Program-made: the position numbers and the translations under genes | Shown: positions 1 to 11,191 of the stretch, piece by piece | Numbering within the stretch: the stretch's first letter is position 1 | How the letters are laid out: the number at the start of each line of letters is the position of its first letter | Notes under the pieces: generated by a model | The model's database searches: none | Seen by the model: the letters and a program-made list of their open reading frames with translations, nothing else | What the model was told of the DNA's origin: nothing | Source of the DNA: Paraconiothyrium sp. Pb-2020 | Lineage: Eukaryota; Ascomycota; Dothideomycetes; Pleosporales; Didymosphaeriaceae | Direction of reading: 5' to 3' | Length of the DNA stretch: 64,000 nt | Assembly (NCBI GenBank): GCA_022419385.1 | Contig: JAJUBI010000003.1 | Coordinates: 1-64,000, forward strand

Positions 1-16
1 AACCCTAACCCTAACC

Positions 17-57
<41 letters not shown>

Positions 58-95
58 CCCTAACCCTAACCCTAACCCTAACCCTAACCCTAACC

Positions 96-129
<34 letters not shown>
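1..129. repeat. Telomere repeat array (CCCTAA)n
   Basis: About 21 head-to-tail CCCTAA units fill the first 129 bases; two carry one extra A (near 38 and 118), a common telomerase slippage variant. The C-rich strand reads inward, so the G-rich TTAGGG strand points out of the window and position 1 lies inside a real chromosome end. The array passes directly into AT-rich DNA. Confidence 0.98.
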
Positions 130-130
<1 letters not shown>

Positions 131-2030
131 GTTAGGTATATTAGATAATTGTCTTATATATATAATATCTATAATAACTTATAATATACTAGGTATTTAG
201 TTAGTGTTTAGGGATTATTCCCTTCTATTAGTTTTATTAGTCTATCTAAGCATTCTTCCCTAATTAGGATCTAGTACTTTATTATAACTTAAGGCGTATA
301 GGCCTTATCTATCTACTTAATTTTATTAGTAATTTAGGTCTATTCTTATTTATTTAGCATTTCTCTTACTAGAACTATATTTTATTTTACCTATTTATTA
401 AAGCTTATAAACTTTATATTTTATAGAAACTAGATCTTCTAGTTTTTATAAACCTTATAGATTATTTTTCTATATAAATTTTTATAATAGAAGTGTAAGC
501 CCTTAATTATTTATTATATATCTTTAGTCTTAACTAGTCTGGCTACCTTATATATTAGTTCTATAGGCTAGAAGTATTTAATTCCTTCTATATAAATACT
601 TTTACTAGGGGATATAGGTACCTTTTATACTAGTAATAAAGAGAAGGGCTTATCTCCCCTTAGAGTTAACTAAAATAGAGTATCTACTAATTTATCTAAG
701 TTACTATCTTTATTATTATTAGATTTGCTCTCTAAATCTTTAGTATTATAGAATTCTAGGATCTAGGCGTTTTATTTCTTAAGCTATAGAATTATTTATT
801 TTTTTTTAAGTTACTGCTAGCCTTTCTTCTATAGGCTAGTACCCTATATTCTTTTTTATCTTTATATATAATATATACGTGTTCTAGAAATACTTAGCCT
901 AATAAGTAGTTTTATATTTCTTACTACTAGCTAGTTTCTTCTTAGTTTTCTTTAAGATTTCTAGTTTCTTTAATTTCTCCTTAGTACCTTTTATAGACTT
1001 TTCCTAGCTTTTATTTAGGTAGTTTCTAGTAATATAGCCCTTTTTACTATAGCTAAAGTAAGTGCCTTCTTTATATTACTTTTTCTTTATTATATTCTAA
1101 CTTAATCCCTTCTCTTTATTAGTATCTAAGACTATTAGATCTCCTTTATTATAAATTTTATAGTTTTAGCTATTTATACTATATTTACTTTCTTCTTTAT
1201 TATTTTATTTCTATAGAAATAACTTATTATCTACTTAGACAGCTTATTTAATTATTATAAGTAAAGTTATTAGTTTCTCTATTCTAATTATTTTATATCT
1301 AATATCTAATTTAAGTTCTTTATAAAACTTTTATATTAGAGCTTATTCTCTATAGTCTAAGACCTTATTAGCTAGCTATTTAAATACTAATATATAGGCT
1401 ACTACTATCTTAGTCTATTAGAGCTTTAAGAGTTTTTATTTAGCTATATATTCCGCATTAATATTACTAAAGGTTAGTTAGAGTTTTTACTTAAAGTAGG
1501 CGTAACTTATAAAGATAAAGTTATTTTTTATTTTTTAGTTATCTATTTAGTTTGTCCTCTAGTCTATAAGGTAACTATTAAACTAGTCTATTACTTTACC
1601 TATAAAGTAGATTACTATATAAGCCACTTTTTAATCTTCTTCTCTAAGGTATTCTTAATTTAAATCTAAATAGAGGGATATAGAAGCTAGAAACCCTCTA
1701 AGCTTAGTTTTTATTCTATTAAACTTTTCTAAATTAGCTAGTTTTAAGGGTCTACTTCTTATTTTAAGTTCTATTTACTAGATTTATTCTTTTATTATTT
1801 TATTAGCCTCTTCTCTCTTCCTCTCTAATATAACTTTTACTTATTTTACTAACTTATTATAGGCATCTTTTTACCTTTAGTTTTTTTTATTTAGATAGTT
1901 AAGTTATTCCTTTATCTAAACTAGGTCTGTTAGGTCTAATAACGTTGGTTAGTTTACTATAGGAGCTATTATTTAGTAAGGGTAACTTAGGTATATACCT
2001 ATAGAGACTCTTAAAATATAATTATTAAAG

Positions 2031-2493
2031 TATAATAGGGTCTTCTTAATACTATAGTAAGCCGCGGCCTAGTTAGAGTTCTATTAAGAGATAAGTAGTA
2101 TATAGGTTTATATAAGTTATATATATATAAACATTAATTAATTACTATAATAAAAATATATTACTAAAAACTTAAGGGTAATCTTCTATAAGAAAACTAG
2201 ATACAGTAAACTATATTGTAAATTAATAATAAGAAATTACTAGTAGTAATCTATTATCTCTATATACTACTATCTAACCTAGGCTCTGTAGACTCTATAT
2301 ATAGATTTTATAAATCTAGGCTCTATAGCTCTATTCTACAGATCTATAGATCTAATTATATAACCTTAATTATATGTCTATATTATATTTAGTATCTAAC
2401 CTATAATTATAATACTTATCCTTATAATCTAACTAGTTGCTACTATTATTACGTTAGTTCCTGTAATTCTATTACAGTATAGTAGCCGTAACA
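2031..2493 (-). repeat. LTR-like arm 1, heavily mutated
   Basis: The reverse complement of this block aligns end to end with 3425-3906. Read on the minus strand it begins TGTTACGGC, a typical LTR start, and shares the GCCGCGGC core and the block around CTATATACTACTTATCTCTT. It differs from arm 2 mostly by G to A and C to T changes, as expected from RIP. A purine-rich stretch lies just beyond its TG end, compatible with a polypurine tract, but element boundaries are not certain. Confidence 0.7.
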
Positions 2494-3424
2494 CTGCTAT
2501 AGACTTCTTTTTACTAAGGTATTCTAGGTATTCTAGTTATTTATAATCTATTTATTCTTAAGTTCTTATATAGTCTATATTTTTTCTTATAGGATATAAG
2601 TCTATATACTTATACTATAGAGTTTTATTATATCTTTTTAGGCCTTATAGCTATTTTCCTATTAGATATTTCTACCCCTAGTAAATAAGGTAGCTATCTA
2701 TAAAGTATATATTCTATAATAGAGGTCTATAATTTCTCTTTTACCTATTAAACCTATATATATAATAGCTCTAGTCTAGATATTTATTTTTATTTAGTTA
2801 ATAGTATTTTCTATCTCTAGAAGTCTTTTATACTAGGTTTCTCTAGTCTTAGTAGTAGGTATATCTATTATATAGTATTACTAGAACTTATTCTATATAT
2901 ACTTATCCTTAATTCTAAGTTACTAAGCTAGATTTTATACTTTTTCTTATTAGGTTATAGCCTATTTATATATTTAGTATATATCTAGTTCTATAATTTT
3001 TATTCTAGTATATATTTTCTTAGCTTAATACTTAAGTTTTTTATAAACCTAGTACTATTACTTAGTTTACCCTATATACTATAGTACCCCCTTAGGTAAT
3101 CTAATAGCTATCTTTATCTAGGTATTTATTAGGGCTAGCTAGTTAAGTTTTCTAAGGTTTTTTTTTAGAATTTAGTATTATAGTATTATCTAGAATCTTA
3201 CCTAACTCTAGTATTTTAGAATATAGTGTTACTATTACTATTCTAATAGTTTAGGCCCTTTTCTCTTAGACTATTTTTTCTTAGAGTAATTAGCCTTAAA
3301 GTATTCTTATATACTATAGATTAAATATACTTTTTCTTAAAAGTATTATTTTTAGACTTTATTTTATTTTTTCTATTATAGAGTTTACTTCTTTTTTTTC
3401 TTAAGCTTTATCTTTTATAATAAT
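2494..3424 (-). mobile_element. RIP-degraded spacer between LTR-like arms, possibly retrotransposon coding remnant
   Basis: About 930 AT-rich bases separate the two inverted arms. On the minus strand, short peptide traces in broken frames (for example KSSLVT near 2940) are loosely compatible with the KARLV motif of copia reverse transcriptases. They are too degraded to assign a family. The copia suggestion is inference only. Confidence 0.3.
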
Positions 3425-3906
3425 TGTTACGGCTGCTACGCCGCAACGGAATTACGGGAACTAACGTAATAACAGCAGCAACTAGTCGGATTACATAGAC
3501 GAGTATTATAATTACGGGTTAGATGCTGAGCATAATATAGATATATAAATTAGGATTACGTAATTAGATCTATAAATCTGTAAGTGCTAAGGATACAGAG
3601 CCACGGAGCCAGAATCCGTAGATCTATATAAATCTATAGACAGAGCCTATAGAGCCTAGGTTAGATAGTAGTATATAAATAACGGGTTACTACTAGTATC
3701 TCTTATTATTAATCTATGATACAGTGTTACTGTACTCCAGTTTTCTTACAGAGAATTACCTTTAAGTCTTTGGCAATATATTCTTATTATAGTATTAATT
3801 AACGTTTACATGCATATAAATTTATACAACCCTATATACTACTTATCTCTTTAATGAACCCTACTGGGCCGCGGCTTGCCACAGTGTTAAGAAGGCCCCG
3901 TTATAA
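3425..3906 (+). repeat. LTR-like arm 2, better preserved
   Basis: Begins TGTTACGGCTGCTACG and keeps several CpG sites and a GGGCCGCGGC core that arm 1 has partly lost. It is the inverted partner of 2031-2493. Its higher residual GC inside an otherwise almost GC-free block suggests a younger insertion or escape from the strongest rounds of RIP. Downstream sequence (3907 on) does not match the sequence beyond arm 1, so the two arms are probably separate LTRs rather than one foldback element. Confidence 0.7.
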
Positions 3907-4999
3907 TAATATCTCTATTTTTATTTTACCTATCTCTTTATTAGGTCTTTTTTAAGTTTACCTTTTTTTTATAACTAGCTTTCCTAGTTCTTTCTTTTTT
4001 AGGTAATATTTATATAGGCATTAGTCTACTTTAACTAATAATTTAATTAAGTTTTTAAAACTTTTAGCTTTTCTATAGTATATAGCTTATTTTTTATAGT
4101 CTTCTTAAGCCTATTATAGAAGGCTGCTTATAGTAAAGTATTATTCTATATAATTTAGGCTTATAATTTATAAAATTTAGCTATATATTTACTAGCTAAG
4201 CTTTTTTATTTAAGGCGCTAAATTAATTTTTCTACTTATTATTTCTTATTATATTACTAAATATAACCTTAATTTTTTCTTAAATTTTTTCTAAAATCTA
4301 AAATCTTAGTAGTTTCTTCTTTTTATTTATTAGGTCTAGTCTTATATACTAGAAAGTTATTTATTAAGATTTTTATCTATTAAGTAGCTTTACCCTTTAT
4401 ATAGAATTTAGTAGCTAGTATCTTACATAGTTATTACTAAATATATTAGAATTATATTAATAGTTATAAGTCTATATTAGTAAGAAAGGTTTTAAGGTCT
4501 ACTTTTTCTTTATTATATAGCTTTAGTACTTTAAACTGTATTTTAGCTAGTATAACTATTAGGGTAGAAGATACTATTAATACCTTTACTATAGTTTAGA
4601 GTTTTTATATTTCTACTACCTAAATAGCTAGTAGTACTATTAAATTAGTTACTAGCCTAGAAGCTATACTTTCTATTAGAGCCCTTAACTTAGTTAAGCT
4701 TAAGAGTGTTACTATAATATTTTAAATATTAGGTAGTTAAAGTGTTATAAGGGGGGTTTTATATACCTAACCTAGGTTAGCCTTATAGGTATTTAGTAAT
4801 TAAGAGTAGATAAATAATAAAAAGTATAAGAATATTTTAACTTTACTATAAAAGGTAAGATAATAATTATATAAAAAGACTAATAGATCTTATATAAAAG
4901 ATATACTTTAATTTTAACTATAGAAGAATTAACTATAAAGAATATAAAAGTTACTAAAGTTTTTCTAAACTATATACTATTCTTTATTATTCTTCTAAT

Positions 5000-5477
5000 C
5001 CCTTACTTTACTATACTCTAAAAGATTATATCTCTTTAGTAGAAGTATTTTAAGTAATTCTGCTAAGCTAGCTTACTTCTAGAATTCTATTTTTTTAGTA
5101 GAATTCTAGTTATATAACGCCTTAGCTAATTAGCCCTACTAACTAGTATTTATTCTCTAGTTAGTAATAAAGGCGTTACTAATATTTTATATATAATTAT
5201 TCCCCTTTACTAGGTCTTAATTTGTTGTAATTATAACACCCTTACTTTACTATACTCTAGAGAATTATATTCCCTTAGTAAAAGTATTTTAAGTAATTCT
5301 ACTAAGCTAGCTTACTTCTAGAATTCTACCCTCTTAGTAGAATTCTAGTTATATAATACCTTAGCTAATTAGCCCTACTAACTAGTGTCTGTTCTTTAGT
5401 TAGTAATAAAGGTGTTACTAATATTTTATATATAATTATTCCCCTTTACTAGGTCTTAATCTATTATAATTATAACA
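5000..5477. repeat. Two tandem 239-bp repeat copies
   Basis: Positions 5000-5238 and 5239-5477 are near-identical, directly abutting copies starting CCCTTACTTTACTATACTCT and ending in TTATAACA. Differences are few and mostly C/T or A/G transitions (for example GGCGTT versus GGTGTT). Read on the minus strand each copy starts TGTTATAATTA, so they could be two fused LTRs, but a simple tandem duplication is equally possible. Confidence 0.8.
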
Positions 5478-5639
5478 GGTAAAACTTATAGCATTAATAT
5501 ATATAGCACTATAGTAGCTATAAAGATAAAAAAATCTAGAATTAACTTATATTAATAAAAAGAATCTACTATAGACTTTTTAAGATAAAATATAGCTACT
5601 ATAAAATATAATTTAATATATAGTATTAGTTAATATTCC

Positions 5640-6333
5640 TTACGTGATTCTAATCTGGCCACGTAAGTATAGAGCTGAACCTAACCCCCGACTACTATTA
5701 CTATAAGTAAAATTAGTTGGTCCATGTCTCCTTAAGTGTAATACGCAAAAATTCGTTAGTAAGAGAGGAGTGAGCTTTCGAATAACCACAGGGACCCGCC
5801 TTAGGACGGGCGCACACATTATCATTATAGGCATTGATCCGCGAAGTTAGCGCACTTAAGAACTAACAGGCTGCGAAGCGATCAGCGGAGGCACATCTGT
5901 TGAGATGTTTCGTTGGGCGAATCTTTGCGGCTGAAGATGTGGCTTGCATGAGCAATACACACGGGCGGCGTGGCGATTTTCTATTAAGGTAGCCTTGACA
6001 AGGCGAGGTCCGAATGATCAGAACACTGATCAACGCGTGACGGAAATGCAATCTTGAAGACAAGGTCTAGACCTCCTGTCTGGCCGTGATTGTGATGAGA
6101 TTTGTTATCATCAGATGGTCCTTTCAGAGGGTTGAAGTGGGGTGGCAGGGATCCGCGTCCGCACCGCGTCGGCTATCTGCCAAGTCTGTCAGCCGGACAC
6201 AGCTGCGGGTCCGCGGCTGATAACATGTAGGAGTCAATACACAAACGGAAAGCTGAACGAACGAACCAAAAATATACATCTCTAATATCAAACATACATT
6301 GTACACAGGTTTTGTGCTTCGAACTCTATCGCA
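5640..6333. other. Transition zone without recognisable gene
   Basis: GC content rises sharply at about 5640. Three short minus-strand frames (60-66 codons) occur but have no recognisable motif and no support as genes. The last 100 bases presumably hold the promoter of the hydrolase starting at 6334. Confidence 0.5.
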
Positions 6334-7365
6334 ATGCTGCCAGCGTCCAGGCGGACTATCAGGACGTTCCAGCGTTCATGCTTTACTTCCAACCGTCAAT
6401 CTGATAGAGTCCAGCGTGGCTCACGTCACGTTAGCTCTACTCCCAGCACATATATCAAGCCCCTTGGTAACACCCTCACTCTGGCCTCAGGCCGACTCCT
6501 AGGCTACCACACCTCCGGCCCTCCCACCGGCACAGCAGTCATCTACGTTCACGGCAACCCCGACTCCGGGATCCAAGTAACCGGCTCTCTTGAAAGGAAA
6601 GTCGCTCAAAAACTGAACATCCGCTGGATTGGCCCCGATCGCCCAGGCGTGGGCCTCTCAAGTCCAGCTACCTCCTCAGGCCACGAGATTCTAGACTACT
6701 CCGACGACATACAAGCCCTCGTTGCCTGCCTCGGTTTGAAAGAATACTACATCCTTGGCACAAGTGGAGGAACAGGGTACACACTATCTTGCGCAAAATC
6801 CCTCCCTCGCTCGCAGCTGCAAGGCGTAGGCATCTGCGCAGGGATAGGCCCCATCGAATGCGGATTCTCCAGCATGAGTCCGCTCATCAAACAAGCATGG
6901 GATCTATGGCGCGACAATCCCGAGGAGATGCGGGACCACATCGAGCGTACGTACGTACACTTAGCGCAAAACCCTGATTCAAGTGCCCTACGAGCAAGAT
7001 TTGAAGGAGACTTCAAGTCCTACCTCACGGGCAAAGATCTAGAGCATCTTTGCCAGGAACATGTGCTCGAGTCTGCTGTAGAAGGATACAGGCAGATATA
7101 TGCGCAAGGGGCTGGAGCGCATGCGAGAGGCATCGCTGTCAATCAGCGGCCCTGGGGATTTAGGCTTGAGGATATTGCGTATCCAGGTGTCAGGCTATGG
7201 TACGGGAGTGAGGATGTGAATACTACTCCGGTCATGGGCAGATATATGGCGGATAGATTAGTTGAGGCGGTGTATAGGGAGTTTAAAGGGAGGTCACATT
7301 TTACAATTTGGGATGAAGAGATCCTTGAAGCTATACTTAAGGACCTTATTAGTAGCGCAGAGTGA
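6334..7365 (+). CDS. Alpha/beta hydrolase, possibly mitochondrial
   Basis: Intronless 343-residue alpha/beta-hydrolase-fold protein. Visible landmarks are the oxyanion-loop motif HGNPDSG (residues 73-79), the nucleophile elbow GTSGG with Ser144, and the probable acid and base Asp294 (GSEDVN) and His322 (GRSHF). This is a complete triad in the usual order. The first 37 residues are rich in Arg and Ser and lack acidic residues apart from one Asp, resembling a mitochondrial presequence. The family acts on esters, epoxides or similar bonds; the substrate cannot be told from sequence. It converges with the ABC transporter on the other strand. It is the first intact gene from the telomere. Confidence in fold and triad is high, in localisation low. 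Confidence 0.88.
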   Translation: MLPASRRTIRTFQRSCFTSNRQSDRVQRGSRHVSSTPSTYIKPLGNTLTLASGRLLGYHTSGPPTGTAVIYVHGNPDSGIQVTGSLERKVAQKLNIRWIGPDRPGVGLSSPATSSGHEILDYSDDIQALVACLGLKEYYILGTSGGTGYTLSCAKSLPRSQLQGVGICAGIGPIECGFSSMSPLIKQAWDLWRDNPEEMRDHIERTYVHLAQNPDSSALRARFEGDFKSYLTGKDLEHLCQEHVLESAVEGYRQIYAQGAGAHARGIAVNQRPWGFRLEDIAYPGVRLWYGSEDVNTTPVMGRYMADRLVEAVYREFKGRSHFTIWDEEILEAILKDLISSAE

Positions 7366-7673
7366 TAGACTAAGATAAACGGGCGTAGTATACTTTAGTC
7401 GCTATTTGGTTTATGTTAGGCCATCTGTCGAAAGACTCTTCGTAGCCCAACTTGAGGTTTTGTCTTGTCCTAGCCCTAACTCTAGTTTTGAAGGGATCTT
7501 GTTAGAGTACAGTATCTATCAGGTGCGTTGCCTGGGTGTGTCCTGCGTTAGATCATCAATCAGCTGTGCGCTTTTCTCTATTGCTTCGGTCAGCATAATC
7601 AGTTACGAAATTTGTAGCACGATGTACACGGAAGGTAAACTGCGATTGAGGGGTTACCATTCATATCAAAAAT

Positions 7674-9647
7674 CTATGATCTTTCCCAAAGTTCCCAATA
7701 TCTTCCCTTTTTCTCACAGAGTTCATCATGTTGGCCTCTCTCCACAATCTCGCCCTCATGTAACACCAGAATCATATCCGCATCCACGATAGTGCTCAAT
7801 CGATGCGCGATCACAATGACAATCCTGCCCTGTTTTAGTTTTCCAAGCGCAATCTTGACCTTTGATTCTGTCACTGTGTCGACAGCACTCGTCGCCTCGT
7901 CTAGTAACACTATTGGTGCATCCTTTAACAGCGCGCGCGCGATCGCAAGCCTCTGCGCTTCACCACCAGACAGCTTCACGCCACGCTCGCCGACTTGCGT
8001 GTTATAATCATCCGGGTAGCGCATGATCGTCTCATGCATTGCCGCTGCTTGGCAAGCTTCATAGACCTCTTGGTCAGTTGCTGTACTGCGGGCGTAGCGG
8101 ACGTTCTCCAGAATTGAGGTATTGAAAAACATTGGTGTCTGAGGCACGACGCTTACAGCGTCACGAAGCGAGCTTAGAGTGATGTCACGGATATCCTGAC
8201 CCGAGATTGTTATGCTGCCGGCTGTAATGTCATGTAAACGCAACAGCAACTTCAGGATTGACGACTTGCCCGCACCGGTCTGGCCAACGAGCGCAACTGT
8301 TTGGCTGGGCAAGGCAGTATATGAAATGTTTCGAAGTGCGGAGCGTCCTTCCTCGTACGAGAAAGATACCTGGTTGAATTGAACACTGCTTTCGCGCACA
8401 GTGAGCGGGTAAGCCTCAGGAGCATCTACAATGGAAGGCTGAGTCTTCAAAAGCAAGAGCAGCCGTTCTGCATCGACAAAATCGCCAACTAGCCATCGGA
8501 CATGGTTTGTCAGAAACTTCAGAGGGTAGATGATGGAGTCCCAGTACGTGAGGAAAAAGACAAAGTCTCCCGGCCGCGCAGTCTTAGCAGCAATACGTTG
8601 AAGGACCAAAAAAGCAAGAGAGAAGAATTTTACAGGCACTAGAAGCCCTACGAGAGCTTTGACAATTGCTTGTCGTGCCTCGTAGCGTGTCTTTGCCTTC
8701 ATGTGTTCAGCAACCGTGCTCGAAAATGCCCGGGCCTCGCGCTGGAACTGATTGAAGTAAGTTACAGTCTGCCATCCCTGGACAGTTTGATGCATCTTTC
8801 GTGTTTCCAAACGTTCCGCTTTTGTCAAATTTTTTCGGTCGCCCGTCGTCAGTCGCGAAGATGACGTTTCTGCGGCAAGGTACACAATGGATGCACCAAG
8901 CAGGACCACAGCAACGGCGGAGTCGAACTTTTGGTAAAAGACAGCACAGGCAACAATGACGTCGATCAAGGTGGGTGCGATATCAATAATTATCGTCTCG
9001 ACAACGTTGCCAAGTGCTTCGCCTTGCTCGATGGCCTTCATGACTTCGGCCACGTCTCGGGTTGAGTGGAAATCGATGGATTGGGCCATAACATGGTTGA
9101 AAGCAGCATTCGTTGGCTTTTTGTATGAGAGCTGCTTGATAGGTATCTTCGATAGTTGCTGGAGGAAAAGGATGCCCGACTCGTCGTAAATGACATCAAG
9201 CGCGAAGTAAACGAGTAACTCCCGGATAGGCACAGCTCCAGATGTAACTCTATCCGCGATGAGACCGAGTGTGTGTGGGAGAGCAACGTGGAGAATGCGT
9301 TCCAAAATGATAGTGATCATGCACACGATCAAGCAAAATAGGACTTTGATGTCTCCGCGAGGTATCACGTAGGGTAGGAAGATGGTGAAGTCCTTCAGAT
9401 ACCCCAGCCAGCCTCCAGTTTCGCGAAGTCGTTCGTTCCGGGCGTCCTTCACTTCTTGGTTGTCGTCATCACTCTCATAATCGCTGCCGAAATTGTATTC
9501 GCTCGCCTTCAGGTTTCGGTGATCGATCTCTGTAGTTGAAGGAAGTGCTGCCTCGAGGAGAGGGGTCGTCTCTCTTGTGCCATTTCCCGGTGATCTCCAA
9601 ATATGAGATGTCATGGTTGCTGCTACGACATTAGCTGTTATACCCAA
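7674..9647 (-). CDS. HMT1/ABCB6-like half-size ABC transporter
   Basis: Intronless 657-residue half transporter with the membrane domain first and the ATPase second. An acidic, serine-rich N-terminus (about 1-90) precedes five to six hydrophobic segments up to about residue 400. The nucleotide-binding domain has Walker A GQTGAGKSS (455-463), signature LSGGE (559-563), Walker B VLLDEATSAVD (about 580-590) and the H-loop AHRLS. Order and length match the ABCB6/HMT1/ATM1 branch, which moves metal-thiol conjugates or haem-type compounds across vacuolar or mitochondrial membranes as homodimers. No clear mitochondrial presequence is seen, which favours the vacuolar HMT1 type. A second Met at residue 12 could be the real start. 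The substrate is inferred from family only. Confidence 0.9.
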   Translation of the reverse strand: MGITANVVAATMTSHIWRSPGNGTRETTPLLEAALPSTTEIDHRNLKASEYNFGSDYESDDDNQEVKDARNERLRETGGWLGYLKDFTIFLPYVIPRGDIKVLFCLIVCMITIILERILHVALPHTLGLIADRVTSGAVPIRELLVYFALDVIYDESGILFLQQLSKIPIKQLSYKKPTNAAFNHVMAQSIDFHSTRDVAEVMKAIEQGEALGNVVETIIIDIAPTLIDVIVACAVFYQKFDSAVAVVLLGASIVYLAAETSSSRLTTGDRKNLTKAERLETRKMHQTVQGWQTVTYFNQFQREARAFSSTVAEHMKAKTRYEARQAIVKALVGLLVPVKFFSLAFLVLQRIAAKTARPGDFVFFLTYWDSIIYPLKFLTNHVRWLVGDFVDAERLLLLLKTQPSIVDAPEAYPLTVRESSVQFNQVSFSYEEGRSALRNISYTALPSQTVALVGQTGAGKSSILKLLLRLHDITAGSITISGQDIRDITLSSLRDAVSVVPQTPMFFNTSILENVRYARSTATDQEVYEACQAAAMHETIMRYPDDYNTQVGERGVKLSGGEAQRLAIARALLKDAPIVLLDEATSAVDTVTESKVKIALGKLKQGRIVIVIAHRLSTIVDADMILVLHEGEIVERGQHDELCEKKGRYWELWERS

Positions 9648-10492
9648 GGTGGTCGGCCAGTCTTGGGTTAATTATGTAGTATTGCGAACGGGCTACGTCG
9701 GGTAAGCGTAGTACACCGTCAGCTTGGTGACTCAAGGTAAAGTATTTCCCCCACAGTTACTCATATCTTATGTGAGTCAGAGCGTCAATGAGCACCAACA
9801 TGTTCGAGGAGCGGCATATAGTCGCTATGCGAGTTTTTGCTGGTCCCTCTTTTCTAAACGCTGCCTTGGTCATACCAACGGATGCTAATCTTGCCGTGTT
9901 TGTGCACACAAGACCATACCTCATTAGTGCACCGCCGTTAGGCTGATGCGCGCGGGTCCCCGGATGGCGGTGCAGATCAATGACTCAATTTTGCCGAGCG
10001 CCGTATCGACCCAGACCCGCAGACATTCATGTCGGAACTTTCGTAAGCATATCTAAGAGCACTCAAGTGTAACTACTGATCTAGCGTAGATTAATCCAGA
10101 CCGAACGGCGCAAGTTCTTGTGAACCGGGCTTAATCTGCTTCCTGTCGCAATAGAAGACTTATCCTTATCTTACAAATACTACATAGCTATTTTAAAGGC
10201 TAGCCTAGTTTGGCTCAGACTAAATTATGATTAGCGAATAACATGTTTAATCTGTCTGTTCGTTGCGATGGACGAAATGGTTGTATCCAAATGTTTCCTC
10301 CGGTGCTTAGCTTTAACCCGTGGACCTTTCTACACATAGTGGGCAACACATGATGGATTCCGCATTTGTCGCAGTAACTAAGAAGTTTTTCATGAGCTTT
10401 CAAAGGCTAACACATCTCCCGGCTCTTGGAAAGCTCCCTGTGAAGGTCGCACCTCCGAATCCCTTCTCTATATTCTATCGAGCGAAAAGTTC
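9648..10492. other. Intergenic, no gene recognised
   Basis: No supported coding frame. It holds the upstream region of the ABC transporter and one copy of a dispersed 32-bp repeat (10153-10184), listed separately. Confidence 0.6.
10153..10184 (+). repeat. Dispersed 32-bp repeat, copy 1
   Basis: The 32-base stretch starting AGAAGACTTATCCTTATCTT matches 15600-15631 in the same orientation with one C/T difference; similarity stops soon after. It is probably a fragment of a mobile-element end. Confidence 0.7.
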
Positions 10493-11191
10493 TCAAATGT
10501 TAATTCTGGCTTCCCCTCCGCGCCGTGGCACTGAGAGCCATATGCCTTCACCCTGGGCCAGTGGCACAGCCCTTCCATCTTGTATCACAACCCTGAGGTA
10601 GACTTTTCTTCTCTCGATCCTATCAAGGGATGCTATAGCTAAGACAACTTGCGGTGTCACCACCGGCTTCTCGTACCTCACATTCATAGTCGCTGTAAAC
10701 AATGCCAAGCCATGCATGTTTAGGACATGCCCTGGAACAGCCTCTTTCCGCTCCTCCATTTCTTTGTAGACTTCGTGGTTCTGAAAGATCAATGTCCCCA
10801 TGGCCTCGTCGATTATCGTAGCGATCAAGCCGCCATGCGCACCGCCGTTGTACCCATTGAGCCCGGATCGCAGGTCCAGCATCAGAGTTATCGAGTCGAC
10901 CAGGAAACGAAGACCTTTTGTGGACGACGGTGCGTGGACGGAACGCGCGTAGTGTTTTGGGTGAAAGGCCACGATATGCGGAATCCCGTCGCTATTGTGG
11001 AAGGTCCGCCTAACGAGCTGATCTTGGGTTGGGCAGTTACCGTGTTCATCCACTTGTAAACGACATGGTGGCGTGAAAATAACAATGCTGGGATCATCAA
11101 GCACGTTTGAACACCACGGAATGGAAGTGAAGTAGTCCATAAAGGTACGTGTTCGGTTCAACTTGAGGAGAGTACGTTGAATAAGCTTCAA
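10493..11191 (-). CDS. Hotdog-fold (PaaI/THEM4-like) thioesterase
   Basis: Intronless 232-residue protein with a single hotdog domain. The diagnostic helix motif GGAHGGLIATIIDEAMG lies at about 116-132, giving HGG (119-121) and the catalytic-type Asp128 and Glu129. The remaining strands (FTATMNVRYEKPV and the IASLDRIERRKVYLRV segment) fit the PaaI/THEM4 acyl-CoA thioesterase group, which hydrolyses acyl-CoA thioesters. About 85 residues precede the domain, with no clear targeting signal. It is transcribed divergently from the mpaB-like oxygenase across 562 bases, an arrangement often seen in co-regulated fungal metabolic clusters. A role in that cluster is inference. Confidence 0.85.
   Translation of the reverse strand: MKLIQRTLLKLNRTRTFMDYFTSIPWCSNVLDDPSIVIFTPPCRLQVDEHGNCPTQDQLVRRTFHNSDGIPHIVAFHPKHYARSVHAPSSTKGLRFLVDSITLMLDLRSGLNGYNGGAHGGLIATIIDEAMGTLIFQNHEVYKEMEERKEAVPGHVLNMHGLALFTATMNVRYEKPVVTPQVVLAIASLDRIERRKVYLRVVIQDGRAVPLAQGEGIWLSVPRRGGEARINI

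Larger units (their letters stand above)
130..5639. other. AT-rich, RIP-degraded subtelomeric repeat block
   Basis: Composition is overwhelmingly A+T with abundant TpA and very few CpG or CpA dinucleotides, and no reading frame of 60 codons occurs on either strand. This is the known signature of repeat-induced point mutation acting on transposon copies in Pezizomycotina. Recognisable structure inside is limited to an inverted pair of LTR-like arms and a 239-bp tandem duplication, listed separately. The composition changes abruptly near 5640. No intact gene is expected here. Confidence 0.9.

Noticed and set aside
2031..3906. A single foldback transposon with 470-bp terminal inverted repeats
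   Set aside because: Each arm starts with TGTTAC at its inner end, facing the other arm, as LTRs in opposite orientation would; no transposase trace lies between them.
130..5639. CRISPR-like or satellite arrays in the AT-rich block
   Set aside because: Apparent repeats are short TA-rich words from RIP; only the 239-bp pair and the LTR arms are true repeats, and CRISPR is not expected in a fungal nucleus.
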